Counted from the first letter of the stretch, positions 53,978 to 62,956 are shown. The stretch is 64,000 bases of DNA from Nostoc sp. ATCC 53789 (GCF_009873495.1 NZ_CP046703.1:5112501-5176500), one strand, 5' to 3'. Numbers and translations: made by a program. The notes: a model not told the origin generated them from the letters alone.

Positions 53978-54077
53978 TTTCATTAATTTCGAGGTTTAGA
54001 AAAGTTCGTAAGTAGCTCTAATTCTTGAAATTGAGCGATAAATCGCTCACTACGAACCTCACAAAATTAATGAAACG
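53978..54077. repeat. Nested inverted repeat, MITE-like (100 bp)
   Basis: Outer arms GTTTCATTAATTT (53978-53990) and its exact complement (54065-54077); middle arms GTTCGTAAGTAG / CTACGAAC; inner hairpin GAGCGATAAATCGCTC. Three nested pairs in 100 bases, no coding capacity. The rest of the 458-bp gap (53810-54267) shows no gene. Confidence 0.6.
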
Positions 54078-54106
54078 AACCACTAAGTTTTGTTTTCTAA
54101 TTTTTT

Positions 54107-54151
54107 AGATCCCCCTTAGTCAGTTTTATAAAAAGACTAGGGAGGATCTAA
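54107..54151 (-). terminator. Hairpin after the Gfo/Idh/MocA gene
   Basis: TAGATCCCCCTTAGTC (54107-54122) pairs with GACTAGGGAGGATCTA (54136-54151) with two mismatches, and the minus strand continues into an A/T-rich run (AAAAAATTAGAAAAC). It lies about 115 bases after the stop of the oxidoreductase gene. Confidence 0.5.
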
Positions 54152-54267
54152 AGACTTGATGGCAAATTTAAAAACATACTCTAGGGTTTTATTCTGAGTT
54201 GGTGGCTGTGGGAGAGTAGGGAGACAATTTTACCTTGTCCCCCTCATCCCCCTCATCCCCTCTTCTT

Positions 54268-55350
54268 TTAGGCTGTCGGGGTCAGTGATTGTACCCTTGG
54301 TTCCGATTGCCAGTCTAATGGATTCCAAACTCGATCTTCCAGCGCCATCTGTTCAATTAAACTTGCCAGTCTCAGCGCTTTGAGAGCTTGTTCACCACCT
54401 ACTGAGGGTTGATTGCCACCATGTACACAATTGACAAAATGTTCTAATTCTGCACTTAGAGGTTGAATATTGCTGGTGTAGACTTTTTCAATCACACCAT
54501 CTTGCCTGTAAAGTACTTGTCGGTGGTCGGTGAGAGAATTGGCAGGCGTTTGTCGGTGAATCAAAATTTCATTCTTGAGAAAATCTGCCTCAGTAAATGA
54601 ATTTTTGCAATGGGCGACAATCCGGCGAATTTTTCGGTGAGTGACTTTACTGGCAGTCAGAGTAGCAACAATACCATTGGCAAACCCCAAAGTGGCAGTT
54701 ACGTAATCTAAATAACCAGAGTCCAAGGAGCGAGTACCGCTAGCAGTCAATTTTGTAACTGGGGAAGCAGCTAATTCCAAAAGTAGGTCGATGTCATGGA
54801 TCATTAAATCCAGCACAACCGAAACATCGTTTGCCCGATCTGAGTAAGGACTCATTCTGTGGGCTTCTAGCGCCAGCAATTCCTCGGTTTTCAGAACTTG
54901 GCTCAGTTCTTTAAAAGCTGGGTTGAAACGCTCAATATGACCTACTTGCAGGATACACTGAGACTCTGCCGCCGCATTTACTAAAGACTCTGCCTCAGAA
55001 ATACTGGCTGCGATGGGTTTTTCAATCAAAACATGAATTCCCGCTAGCAGACAGCTAATGCCCACGGCATAGTGCAGACGGGTGGGAACCGCTACACAAA
55101 CTGCTTCCACAAGGGGTAGCAGGTCACAGTAATCTTCAAAAAAACGCACCTTGTACTTGCTGGCAGTTTCTAATCCTCGTTCGACGTTAATATCTGCCAC
55201 TCCAACCAGTTCAACATCTTTCATTGAACTCAGCACGCGAGCGTGGTGTTGTCCCATGTTACCCACTCCAATCACGCCTATGCGGATTGGTCGTGGCTGG
55301 TTGCGCTGTGTATATAGATTCGGTTCTGCCACTGACATGCTATCTTGCAC
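54268..55350 (-). CDS. Gfo/Idh/MocA family NAD(P)-dependent oxidoreductase
   Basis: About 360 residues. Rossmann motif IRIGVIGVGNMGQHHARVL, the catalytic-lysine block HVLIEKPIAASISEAE, then ERFNPAF and the C-terminal DLMIHDIDLLLEL. These enzymes oxidise or reduce sugars, inositols or biliverdin-like compounds; this one is nearest to the WlbA/UDP-sugar dehydrogenase style with HIERFNPAF. The start is uncertain: GTG at 55350 has GAGGAG about nine bases upstream, a TTG at 55374 gives eight more residues, and ATG at 55338 is another choice. Confidence 0.82.
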   Translation of the reverse strand: MQDSMSVAEPNLYTQRNQPRPIRIGVIGVGNMGQHHARVLSSMKDVELVGVADINVERGLETASKYKVRFFEDYCDLLPLVEAVCVAVPTRLHYAVGISCLLAGIHVLIEKPIAASISEAESLVNAAAESQCILQVGHIERFNPAFKELSQVLKTEELLALEAHRMSPYSDRANDVSVVLDLMIHDIDLLLELAASPVTKLTASGTRSLDSGYLDYVTATLGFANGIVATLTASKVTHRKIRRIVAHCKNSFTEADFLKNEILIHRQTPANSLTDHRQVLYRQDGVIEKVYTSNIQPLSAELEHFVNCVHGGNQPSVGGEQALKALRLASLIEQMALEDRVWNPLDWQSEPRVQSLTPTA

Positions 55351-55985
55351 TATTATTCTCTCCTCAACCACCAAATTTAGAGACGCTACGGCCGTTGGCG
55401 TTTATACTCGAAAGCCAGTTACGATCCGTCTAAAACCATCCAGATGGTAACATAGAGCCTATGTTTATGAAGAATTTCAAAGTTTGCGATCGGTTCCCGT
55501 AATCCAAACATCTTTTGTATAGATAGTTCGGGTTTGTTTTTGATTTTGCACTTTCTACAAAAAAAATATGTCTTTTTATTAACTTTAAAACATTCAGTAA
55601 GACTTAAGTGTAAATTCTCCAAAGTTTTCAGGGTCAGCTTCCTCGGTTCGGACTTCTCTCTGGGATACCGTTAGGTAATTAGTTACTGAGAGCAATATCT
55701 AATTGACAACACTAAAATTACAAAATAGTCAAAAATAATACTTAAGCTTTTTTCAAAAAAATATTCTCAGCAATTATTGTCACTGATTAACGGAAAAGAT
55801 TTTTGTATGATTATTTGCAGTAGCTACGGTAGAAACATATTCTTGCAAAGAAACAAGCTACTAGCAGCGTCTCGTAGAGAAGATATCACAGCGCTTTTTG
55901 AGATTTAGGAATCTTTTTGGCATTGCTTCCTGGCATCTTGTTAAGGTGTAATTTGGCGATTTAAAATTCAAAATTTGCAATCGAG
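55351..55985. other. Intergenic, about 630 bp, no gene seen
   Basis: Holds the promoter regions of the oxidoreductase (minus) and queC (plus). A/T-rich, with AGCGTCTCGTAGAGAAG (about 55866) from a dispersed repeat family. A minus-strand frame of 67 codons (55419-55622) has unusual composition and no ribosome binding site; I do not call it. No preQ1 riboswitch was recognised before queC. Confidence 0.4.
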
Positions 55986-56660
55986 ATGAAAGCTGTAATT
56001 CTGTTATCTGGGGGATTGGACTCTTCCACAATTCTGTATCAAGCTAAGGCTGATGGCTGTGAATGTCATGCTATTTCCTTTGATTACCAGCAGCGACACC
56101 GACGAGAGTTACAGTCAGCCTTTAGTGTCGCTAAAAAGGCTGCGATCGCAAAACATCAGGTAGTGAATTTTGATTTACGGCAATGGGGCGGTTCTGCACT
56201 TACCGATGACGCGATTGATCTACCCCAGGAGCGATCGCTGGATGAAATGTCTCAAAATATTCCTGTGACTTATGTTCCGGCTCGTAATACGATTTTTTTA
56301 AGCTTTGCTCTTGGCTACGCCGAAACGATCGCGGCTGAACGTGTGTATATCGGTGTTAACGCCTTAGATTACTCAGGATATCCTGACTGTCGCCCCGACT
56401 ATATCCAGGCAATGCAGGAAGTTTTTCGTCTGGGAACTAAACAAGGGCGTGAGGGACAGCCAATTAATATTGTTGCACCCCTAATCAACTTGAAAAAAAC
56501 TGAAATCATCCAGATGGGCAACCAATTGGGAGTTCCTTGGGAACTAACTTGGTCTTGCTATGCCGGTGATGATGTCGCCTGCGGTGTATGTGATTCTTGT
56601 CGCTTGCGGTTGGCAGCTTTTGCCGAATTGGGACTCGTTGATCCACTGGTGTATGCTTAA
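55986..56660 (+). CDS. queC: 7-cyano-7-deazaguanine synthase
   Basis: 224 residues: ATP-pyrophosphatase loop LLSGGLDSST (6-15), NIPVTYVPARNTIFLSFALGYAE, and the zinc-binding C-terminal cluster SCYAGDDVACGVCDSCRLR with four cysteines. It converts carboxy-deazaguanine and ammonia to preQ0, the precursor of queuosine in tRNA. No other queuosine genes are adjacent. ATG start at 55986. Complete. Confidence 0.95.
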   Translation: MKAVILLSGGLDSSTILYQAKADGCECHAISFDYQQRHRRELQSAFSVAKKAAIAKHQVVNFDLRQWGGSALTDDAIDLPQERSLDEMSQNIPVTYVPARNTIFLSFALGYAETIAAERVYIGVNALDYSGYPDCRPDYIQAMQEVFRLGTKQGREGQPINIVAPLINLKKTEIIQMGNQLGVPWELTWSCYAGDDVACGVCDSCRLRLAAFAELGLVDPLVYA

Positions 56661-56793
56661 TGGGCATTGGGAAGAGGACAAGGGGACAAGGAGAATTGGG
56701 GACAAGGGGAAAGACTTGTTTCAAATTCTCACCTCTTGTCCCCTGCTCCCCTGCTCCTTGTCCCCTTGTCCCCTGCTCCCTTCCCCCTTCCCC
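56661..56793. repeat. Low-complexity GGGGACAAG / CCCCTTGTC tract
   Basis: Tandem GGGGACAAGG units on one side and TCCCCTGCTCCCCTGCTCC units on the other, between convergent queuosine and CNNM-type genes. The two halves are complementary and could form a long imperfect hairpin that ends transcription from both sides. Confidence 0.6.
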
Positions 56794-58191
56794 CTACTCC
56801 CCTGCTCCCCTCGCTTCCTCCAAGCGTCGCAGTTGAATTTGATGCAGGCGTGGGCCAACAATTGATACCACAGTGAATTCGAGATTTTCATAACAGAAGG
56901 TTTCGCCAATGGCCGGAATTTTCTGTAACTGATACAACAAAAAGCCTCCTAGTGTTTGATATTCTCTTGTCAGGGGCAAATTGAGATGCAAAACCTCGTT
57001 GAGGTCTTCGAGGTTGATTTGTGCCTGCACCAAAAATTTTTGCTCATCTAACATCTGAATCAGTAAGTCGTCACTGCTTTCAGGTTCGCTTGCATCGCCG
57101 ATGATTTCGGCAATGACATCTTTGATTGTCACGAGTCCCACAGTACCGCCAAATTCGTTTACTACCATGACCATAGCGGGTTTCTCTTGCTGCATCATGG
57201 GCAAAAGTTCACTCAAGGGCGTGTGTTCGGGAACAAACCGAGCAGGACGCATCCAAGGTTGGATCTGTGTCTCTAAACTGAGCTTTCCCACAGCTAAAGG
57301 TTGTGCCAAATCTTTAAAATAAACAATGCCGCGAACATCGTCTAAAGATTCACCAATCACGGGGTAGCGTGAGTAACCAGTAGTAGCCATTTCTCTAAGT
57401 AATGTCTGGAAGGTAGCATCTTTTGGCAGCGTGATAATACTGGTGCGCGGGATCATCACATCTTGGGCCATGACATCCCCAAACTCAAAGACATTATTGA
57501 GCAGTTCTCGTTCCGCACGCTGTAAACCAGTAGATCCCCATTCTGTAGAGATAATCAGTTGCAATTCTTCAGGAGTTACAGGCGGTCTCCAGCCTTGACC
57601 TGTGTATTGGATGCCAAAAATCCGCAATAAAAAACGAGTTGATTGGTTGAGAATCCAGATGAAGGGGCCAAAAAAACGCACGATCGCTTTTACCGAAGGT
57701 CCCAAAAACCTCGCTAGCTGTTCTGAGTACAGCATGGCTAAGGATTTGGGGCATAGTTCTCCGACCACAATTTGCAAATAGGCAATAAAGAAAAAAGCGA
57801 TGGGAATTGATAGGGAATGGGCGAGGAAGTTAGTCATCCCACTAGGTAAAGGCCAGGATCTTAACCAGGCATTCACCAGCACAACAATCGTGCTTTCGCC
57901 AATCCATCCCAGCGCCAAACTAGAAAGGGTAATGCCTAACTGAGTGGTAGATAGTAGTCGGTCAATACTACGTTGTAGCATTTCCACTGCGATCGCTGGA
58001 ATATCCCCAGCCTTAACTAGCTGGTGAATACGCGATCGCCGCACGCTCACCATCGAAAATTCCGCCGTCACAAAAAAAGCATTTATGGCAATCAGTAGTA
58101 GCACTGACAACAACCGCAGCGCCACATCCGTCCAAATCAAATTAGGAAAACCACTCACTGCCAAAGCTCGTGTAAAACTCACGCCCTCCAT
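56794..58191 (-). CDS. CNNM/CorC-HlyC family membrane protein
   Basis: 465 residues: an N-terminal DUF21 membrane domain with about four helices (24-200, including NAFFVTAEFSMVSVRRSRIHQ), a pair of CBS domains (about 240-365, VMIPRTSIITLPKDATF and VMVVNEFGGTVGLVTIKDVI), and a C-terminal CorC-HlyC domain. Relatives are Mg2+ (or Co2+) exporters of the CNNM/CorB type; older annotations call them haemolysins. The CBS pair would bind adenine nucleotides. ATG start at 58191. Its stop is inside the region close to the queC repeat tract. Confidence 0.9.
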   Translation of the reverse strand: MEGVSFTRALAVSGFPNLIWTDVALRLLSVLLLIAINAFFVTAEFSMVSVRRSRIHQLVKAGDIPAIAVEMLQRSIDRLLSTTQLGITLSSLALGWIGESTIVVLVNAWLRSWPLPSGMTNFLAHSLSIPIAFFFIAYLQIVVGELCPKSLAMLYSEQLARFLGPSVKAIVRFFGPFIWILNQSTRFLLRIFGIQYTGQGWRPPVTPEELQLIISTEWGSTGLQRAERELLNNVFEFGDVMAQDVMIPRTSIITLPKDATFQTLLREMATTGYSRYPVIGESLDDVRGIVYFKDLAQPLAVGKLSLETQIQPWMRPARFVPEHTPLSELLPMMQQEKPAMVMVVNEFGGTVGLVTIKDVIAEIIGDASEPESSDDLLIQMLDEQKFLVQAQINLEDLNEVLHLNLPLTREYQTLGGFLLYQLQKIPAIGETFCYENLEFTVVSIVGPRLHQIQLRRLEEARGAGE

Positions 58192-58304
58192 TTAGGGGGA
58201 TTGGGGAGTTAGGAAGGGAATAGGGTACAGGTTACAGGGTACAGATTATTCCCTATCACCTGTCACCTGTCACCTCTTCCCTCATCCCAATTCCCAATGC
58301 CAAT

Positions 58305-59006
58305 CTACCTTCCCACAGGAATATTCGATGCCTCTAGCTTCAATTGTTGAGCAGGATAATCAGTAAGAGCAAGTGATATTTTCTTGACATCATCAAGTAA
58401 AGCTGTGGGAATGCTCACTGTACCTGAAAATGCTGGGCCATTGACAGGCAATTCTGTTGGTAAACCCTCTGTACTAGCGCTCAGGGTTCGTCCTTTATCA
58501 TCGGTAACATCTAAAAAACTATACAGAAAGCGCACAGAATCCTTACCTTTGTTCTGCATTTTCACTTTCAGTAGCAAGTCACCACCAGAGTAGCGAGCAG
58601 ATTGCACAGTCATAGTTACACCCTCACTTTGGGCAGTAACTGGAAAGCCTGGTAGGGGTTTTTCTTCAACCACTTCTGGGGGTTTTTCCTCTGGCTTCTG
58701 CTTGCTGCTATTGGTTTCTTCATCATCTTCCTCTAGCTTTTCCGATTTAGCAGCCTTGGTCTTACCATCAATTCGCGCCTTGACAACTTTCAGAATCTCT
58801 TCCTCTTTTAATAGCACTAGCCCTCCTTGTTGAGAGGCATTTGCCTTATTGCTGGCAAATTTGGTTGTGGGACGACCATCGGGTGCGGTAACGCCTTTAA
58901 GTGCTGAACTCCCCAGTTCAAACCCCAAAAACGCGCTCACAGAACCTGCTCCCATCATCAGGATTAACAAAATCAAAGTAAGAAGTACAGTAGAATTTAT
59001 TTTCAT
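58305..59006 (-). CDS. Secreted or membrane-anchored protein, unknown function
   Basis: About 233 residues from the ATG at 59006 (21 codons shorter than the longest frame, because it places the signal sequence at the N-terminus). MKINSTVLLTLILLILMMGA forms a signal peptide or anchor, followed by a Lys/Glu-rich disordered stretch (EKLEEDDEETNSSKQKPEEK) and a beta-rich C-terminal domain with VTAQSEGVTMTVQSARYSGGDL and NKGKDSVRFLYSFLDVTDDKG, which resembles a DUF4352-type immunoglobulin-like fold. No named family is certain. Confidence 0.65.
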   Translation of the reverse strand: MKINSTVLLTLILLILMMGAGSVSAFLGFELGSSALKGVTAPDGRPTTKFASNKANASQQGGLVLLKEEEILKVVKARIDGKTKAAKSEKLEEDDEETNSSKQKPEEKPPEVVEEKPLPGFPVTAQSEGVTMTVQSARYSGGDLLLKVKMQNKGKDSVRFLYSFLDVTDDKGRTLSASTEGLPTELPVNGPAFSGTVSIPTALLDDVKKISLALTDYPAQQLKLEASNIPVGR

Positions 59007-59155
59007 TGCTGATAAGCTATCACATAAGAATGCTGGGCTATTTAAGAATATTGAAGCTTTTGACCTCAATCCTAAAGGAACTTAATCAATATTAGTCTGT
59101 ACTATTTCATGATTAAATTATGTAGTATAAAAATTTGGTAAACTAGTGTCCAGTA

Positions 59156-59183
59156 TTCACACGTGGTAAATTTATGCTATAAT
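59156..59183 (+). promoter_or_regulatory. Candidate promoter of the tRNA-Met gene
   Basis: TTCACA (59156-59161), 16-base spacer, TATAAT (59178-59183). Transcription would start near 59190, about 105 bases before the mature tRNA, so a 5' leader would need RNase P removal. Confidence 0.4.
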
Positions 59184-59295
59184 TACGGAATTGGCTAAAC
59201 TCAGTGAATAAAATATTTTCCTCACTCTAAAATTAGCAAATAAGGTTGACTTAAAAAGTCAAAATAATTGGCTCGAAAAAATCCGAACAAAACAA

Positions 59296-59368
59296 GCGCC
59301 TTTGGCCGATTGGGGAGGCAACGAACTCATAATTCGTCTTCAGGCTGGTTCGATTCCAGCAGGGCGCA
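59296..59368 (+). tRNA. tRNA-Met (anticodon CAT)
   Basis: 73 bases fold as a cloverleaf: acceptor GCGCCTT/AGGGCGC (one G-T wobble), D arm GCC/GGC (3 bp), anticodon arm ACGAA-CTCATAA-TTCGT, T arm GCTGG-TTCGATT-CCAGC, discriminator A. CCA is not encoded. It lacks the three G-C pairs of an initiator anticodon stem, so it is elongator tRNA-Met or a lysidine-modified tRNA-Ile(CAT); the first is more likely. Confidence 0.85.
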
Positions 59369-59495
59369 CTGAATCATCAAAAAGCAGTAATAGAGGGTAT
59401 GGGGCATTGGGTACTAGCAGTTGTACTGAGCATTGCTGAAGTGTTGGTGAGTAATTATTGTCCTTTGCTCCCCACTCCCCACCCACTCGCTAATC

Positions 59496-59930
59496 TTACC
59501 GAGGTGGTAAAGTTTCAAATCTGAATTCAGTTCCCACTTTGAGTTTGTCGCTATTCAAACGAGGGGACATAATCAGCGATGTGTCATAAGGATTTGGTAA
59601 ATCAGGGGTACGAAGATAAGGATCGTTACCAACTTGCTGAGTTAAGACATCATGATATAAAGTGTTAACCAACTCAGCATCACGGGCAATTTCATTTTCT
59701 GGGAAGGAACCACCGAAACTAGAACCAGATCCTAGAAGTGAGTCTACCTGACGCTTGAGGCTGCCATTTTCGTAGAAATTGCGATCGTGACTAAAAAAAG
59801 CTCGTTCAAATACATCACTCGTAGTTTCAGTTCTGGGGGTTGCGGTTTGGGCAAATGCAACTGAGGGAAAAGCAATACCAGCAGCAAGCAGCACCAATAA
59901 ACCACCAAAGGTTTTAAATTTTATACGCAC
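59496..59930 (-). CDS. Small secreted protein, unknown function
   Basis: 144 residues. A signal peptide (FKTFGGLLVLLAAGIAFPSV) ends at AFA before Gln28, leaving a 117-residue mature protein rich in Ser, Asn, Pro and Leu, with RAFFSHDRNFYENGSL and RTPDLPNPYDTSL blocks. No cysteine or membrane segment. I do not recognise the family; it looks cyanobacteria-specific. ATG start at 59930; divergent from pyrE. Confidence 0.7.
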   Translation of the reverse strand: MRIKFKTFGGLLVLLAAGIAFPSVAFAQTATPRTETTSDVFERAFFSHDRNFYENGSLKRQVDSLLGSGSSFGGSFPENEIARDAELVNTLYHDVLTQQVGNDPYLRTPDLPNPYDTSLIMSPRLNSDKLKVGTEFRFETLPPR

Positions 59931-60036
59931 GTTTCTGACTCCTCAATTTTCGTTTTGGGCGAATCTTAATTTATGCTTAAGTTCAGAACTCTGATGAGTT
60001 CAACCTTTGGTGTAGCACAACTTTTAATGTTTTGTA

Positions 60037-60660
60037 ATGACGTATCCTACTGAAACTCTTACCCACTCAGATATTTGGGCAACCACTCCTGATTTGACAA
60101 CCTTGCGCCACAAGCTACTAGATTTATTTTCTCAACGGGCTTATCAAGAGGGTGATTTTGTTCTCGCTTCTGGGCTACGTAGTTCTTATTATGTCAATAA
60201 GATGCAGGTAACACTCCATCCCCAAGGAGCTTTAGCTGTTGGACGATTGTTGTTTCCTTTACTACCTGTAGATACTCAGGCTGTAGCAGGTTTAACGATG
60301 GGGGCTGATCCAATGGTGACAGCAGTCAGTATAGTTTCTGTTTATGAAAACCGGCCCATACCAGCGCTGATTATTCGCAAGGAAGCCAAGGGTTATGGGA
60401 CGAAAGCTTATATAGAAGGCCCCACTTTACCAGAGGGTGCAAAAGTAGTAGTTTTAGAAGATGTGGTGACAACTGGGCAATCTGCTCTCAAAGCAGTTGA
60501 GCGTCTTAAAGATGCAGGTTATACCGTTAATCAAATAATTTCCCTGGTAGACCGACAACAAGGTGGAGGTGAGTTGTATCAGTCAGCCGGGTTAAAGTTT
60601 GAAACTTTGTTTTCGATTCAAGAAGTTCAGGAACGCTATCGACAACTGGCGAAATCATGA
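60037..60660 (+). CDS. pyrE: Orotate phosphoribosyltransferase
   Basis: 207 residues: type I phosphoribosyltransferase with GDFVLASGLRSSYYVNKMQ, the flexible catalytic loop RKEAKGYGTKAYIEG and the PRPP-binding motif VVVLEDVVTTGQSALKAV. It joins orotate to PRPP to give orotidylate in pyrimidine synthesis. ATG start at 60037, full length. Stand-alone, followed by a short hairpin and the convergent tRNA-Thr. Confidence 0.94.
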   Translation: MTYPTETLTHSDIWATTPDLTTLRHKLLDLFSQRAYQEGDFVLASGLRSSYYVNKMQVTLHPQGALAVGRLLFPLLPVDTQAVAGLTMGADPMVTAVSIVSVYENRPIPALIIRKEAKGYGTKAYIEGPTLPEGAKVVVLEDVVTTGQSALKAVERLKDAGYTVNQIISLVDRQQGGGELYQSAGLKFETLFSIQEVQERYRQLAKS

Positions 60661-60725
60661 ATATCTCAATATATACGATTTAGTTAGAGACTAAAACATA
60701 TATTCATGTAGTCTAGATCCAAAAA

Positions 60726-60741
60726 CCCCCACATTTGGGGG
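60726..60741. terminator. Terminator between pyrE and tRNA-Thr
   Basis: CCCCCA (60726-60731), loop CATT, TGGGGG (60736-60741). Read on the minus strand it is followed by five T, the classic form for ending the tRNA-Thr transcript; on the plus strand ATTTT follows, so it can serve pyrE too. Confidence 0.8.
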
Positions 60742-60753
60742 ATTTTCCGTTAA

Positions 60754-60825
60754 AGCCAGCAGCGGGATTTGAACTCGCGACCTTCCGATTACAAGTCGGA
60801 TGCACTACCACTGTGCTATGCTGGC
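60754..60825 (-). tRNA. tRNA-Thr (anticodon TGT)
   Basis: 72 bases on the minus strand: acceptor GCCAGCA/TGCTGGC, D arm GCAC-AGTGGTA-GTGC, anticodon arm TCCGA-CTTGTAA-TCGGA, T arm GCGAG-TTCAAAT-CCCGC with one A-C mismatch (52-62), discriminator T. CCA is not encoded. The anticodon loop reads TGT, decoding ACN with emphasis on ACA. Confidence 0.93.
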
Positions 60826-60864
60826 GATTTTACTGATTACTCTAAGTAGCAACCACAATTTCTT

Positions 60865-60892
60865 ATTGTACCATAATCAATTTATTTGTCTA
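60865..60892 (-). promoter_or_regulatory. Candidate promoter of tRNA-Thr
   Basis: On the minus strand TAGACA (60887-60892), 16-base spacer, TACAAT (60865-60870), placing the start about 30 bases before the tRNA. The rest of the 344-bp gap up to argF shows no other gene; the argF promoter should be in it. Confidence 0.5.
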
Positions 60893-61169
60893 GCTGTAAT
60901 TGCTAAAAAATATCTCCCTCTTCAGAAATAAGGCTAGAAGACTAGAGATTTGCACCTGGACAGTTTAGTTGGCGTTGCAATTGTGATGAAACAGAAACAA
61001 ATCTGCGATCGCAATCACGGATAAAGTTGATAAATTAATATCCATACCAAAAGCTAACTCAAATCCTGGGCTGAACGCAAAAATATCTCGTCAGTTCCAA
61101 AACTGTATTTTCTTAGCACGGCTGAATAAAGGGACAGAAATATATAATTATTTTTTACAGATTATAAGC

Positions 61170-62090
61170 ATGGCAGCATTGCTCGGACGAGATTTATTAA
61201 GTCTAGCGGACATCAGTTCTACGGAAGTTCAAGAACTCCTGCAATTGGCAACTCAACTTAAATCACAACAACTGAAGTTGCAATGTAATAAAGTTTTGGG
61301 GTTGTTGTTCTCCAAAGCTTCTACTCGCACACGGGTAAGTTTTACTGTGGCGATGTACCAACTGGGTGGACAGGTAATCGATCTTAACCCTAATGTCACT
61401 CAGGTTAGCCGTGGAGAACCTTTGCAGGATACGGCGCGGGTGTTAGACCGATATCTGGATATTTTGGCAATTCGCACTTTTGCCCAGCAGGATTTAGAAA
61501 CTTTTGCTCATTATGCCAAAATTCCGGTGATTAATGCACTTACTGATGCAGAACATCCTTGTCAGGTATTGGCGGATCTATTGACGGTTCAAGAAAGCTT
61601 TAATACCCTTGCTGGGTTAACTTTAACCTACGTGGGTGATGGGAATAATATGGCTAATTCTCTGATGTTGGGCTGTGCGTTGGTAGGGATGAATGTCAGA
61701 ATTGCCACCCCTAGCGGATATGAGCCAGATTCTAAGATTGTAGAACAAGCAAGAGCGATCGCTAATAACAAAACAGAAGTCCTTGTCACTCATGATCCAG
61801 AATTAGCAGCTAAGGGTTCTACTGTACTTTACACTGATGTTTGGGCAAGTATGGGGCAAGAATCTGAAGCCGATAATCGGATGCCAATTTTCCAGCCTTA
61901 CCAAATTTCGGAACAGCTATTGAGTCTTGCTGATCCAGAGGCAATTGTTTTACACTGCTTACCAGCCCATCGTGGTGAAGAAATTACTGAGGCAGTTATT
62001 GAAGGTTCTCAATCAAAAGTTTGGGAACAGGCAGAAAATCGCTTACACGCTCAAAAAGCTTTGCTTGCGAGTATCTTAGGGGCAGAGTAA
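61170..62090 (+). CDS. argF: Ornithine carbamoyltransferase
   Basis: 306 residues with the OTC signatures: carbamoyl-phosphate loop SKASTRTRVSF, HPCQVLADLLT, the ornithine-binding DVWASMGQE and the catalytic HCLPAHRGEEI. It makes citrulline from ornithine and carbamoyl phosphate in arginine synthesis, in cyanobacteria upstream of cyanophycin and indirectly under PII control of the pathway. ATG start at 61170, complete. Followed by lexA on the same strand, an order I recall from Anabaena PCC 7120. Confidence 0.96.
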   Translation: MAALLGRDLLSLADISSTEVQELLQLATQLKSQQLKLQCNKVLGLLFSKASTRTRVSFTVAMYQLGGQVIDLNPNVTQVSRGEPLQDTARVLDRYLDILAIRTFAQQDLETFAHYAKIPVINALTDAEHPCQVLADLLTVQESFNTLAGLTLTYVGDGNNMANSLMLGCALVGMNVRIATPSGYEPDSKIVEQARAIANNKTEVLVTHDPELAAKGSTVLYTDVWASMGQESEADNRMPIFQPYQISEQLLSLADPEAIVLHCLPAHRGEEITEAVIEGSQSKVWEQAENRLHAQKALLASILGAE

Positions 62091-62249
62091 GGGAATAGGG
62101 CACAGGGGATAGGGTATAGTTTTCTTCCTTGTAACCTGTAACCTGTACCCTGTTATATTCTTATTTGTCAAAAGGCAAAAGAGAAGAAAATAATTTTACT
62201 TTTGCCTTTCATAATTTTTACTTTTCTCTTGTTATGGGGAGTTTTTTGT

Positions 62250-62263
62250 AGTACTAATGTTCT
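62250..62263 (+). promoter_or_regulatory. LexA-binding site upstream of lexA
   Basis: AGTACTAATGTTCT matches the cyanobacterial LexA box RGTAC-N3-D-GTWCB at every position. It lies 31 bases before the lexA start codon, so it probably mediates autorepression. Because the box would otherwise fall inside the coding sequence, it also argues for the ATG at 62295. Confidence 0.8.
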
Positions 62264-62294
62264 AGAGACATTAATAATTACTTCCCGCAAATTT

Positions 62295-62900
62295 ATGGAA
62301 CGTCTAACGGAAGCTCAACAAGAACTTTACGAATGGTTGGCAGAATACATCAGAACGCACCAGCATTCGCCTTCAATTAGGCAAATGATGCAAGCGATGA
62401 ACTTGAAGTCACCAGCACCAATTCAAAGTCGTTTAGAACATTTACGCACTAAAGGATATATAGAATGGACTGAAGGACAAGCGCGAACAATTCGGATTTT
62501 GCGTCCTGTTAAGCAAGGTGTACCAATTTTAGGCACGATCGCGGCTGGTGGTTTAATAGAACCGTTTACTGATGCTGTAGATCATTTAGACTTTTCTAAT
62601 TTATCATTACCTGCCCAAACCTATGCTTTGCGCGTAGCTGGCGATAGTATGATTGAAGATTTAATTGCTGATGGTGATGTGGTATTTCTGCGTCCAGTAG
62701 CAGAACCAAATCATTTAAAAAATGGCACCATCGTCGCCGCCAGAGTTGATGGATTCGGTACAACATTAAAACGTTTTTATCGCCAAGGCGATCGCGTTAC
62801 CCTCAAACCAGCAAATCCTAAGTACAATCCCATTGAAGTCAGCGCTATGCAAGTACAGGTGCAAGGTTCACTCATTGGTGTTTGGCGTGGTTACAACTGA
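62295..62900 (+). CDS. lexA: LexA repressor
   Basis: 201 residues from the ATG at 62295 (a longer frame from 62202 adds a 31-residue hydrophobic start that overlaps the LexA box and is rejected). Winged-helix DNA-binding domain (1-70, SPSIRQMMQAMNLKSPAPIQ), self-cleavage site A84-G85, and the S24-type dyad S118 (GDSMIEDLI) and K159 (TTLKRFYR). All three features needed for RecA-stimulated self-cleavage are present, unlike some cyanobacterial LexA proteins that lack them. It represses DNA damage genes and is likely autoregulated through the box just upstream. Confidence 0.94.
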   Translation: MERLTEAQQELYEWLAEYIRTHQHSPSIRQMMQAMNLKSPAPIQSRLEHLRTKGYIEWTEGQARTIRILRPVKQGVPILGTIAAGGLIEPFTDAVDHLDFSNLSLPAQTYALRVAGDSMIEDLIADGDVVFLRPVAEPNHLKNGTIVAARVDGFGTTLKRFYRQGDRVTLKPANPKYNPIEVSAMQVQVQGSLIGVWRGYN

Positions 62901-62929
62901 ATTGGGGAATAGGGAATGGGAAAGATAAG

Positions 62930-62956
62930 TACCAATGACCAATGACCAATGACTAA
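62930..62956. repeat. CAATGAC heptamer repeats
   Basis: Three CCAATGA/CAATGAC units in tandem directly before the next start codon; same family as at 3851-3961 and 41129-41214. Confidence 0.55.

Noticed and set aside
55419-55622. 67-codon minus-strand frame in the gap before queC
   Set aside because: A/T-rich composition, no ribosome binding site, no recognisable segment.
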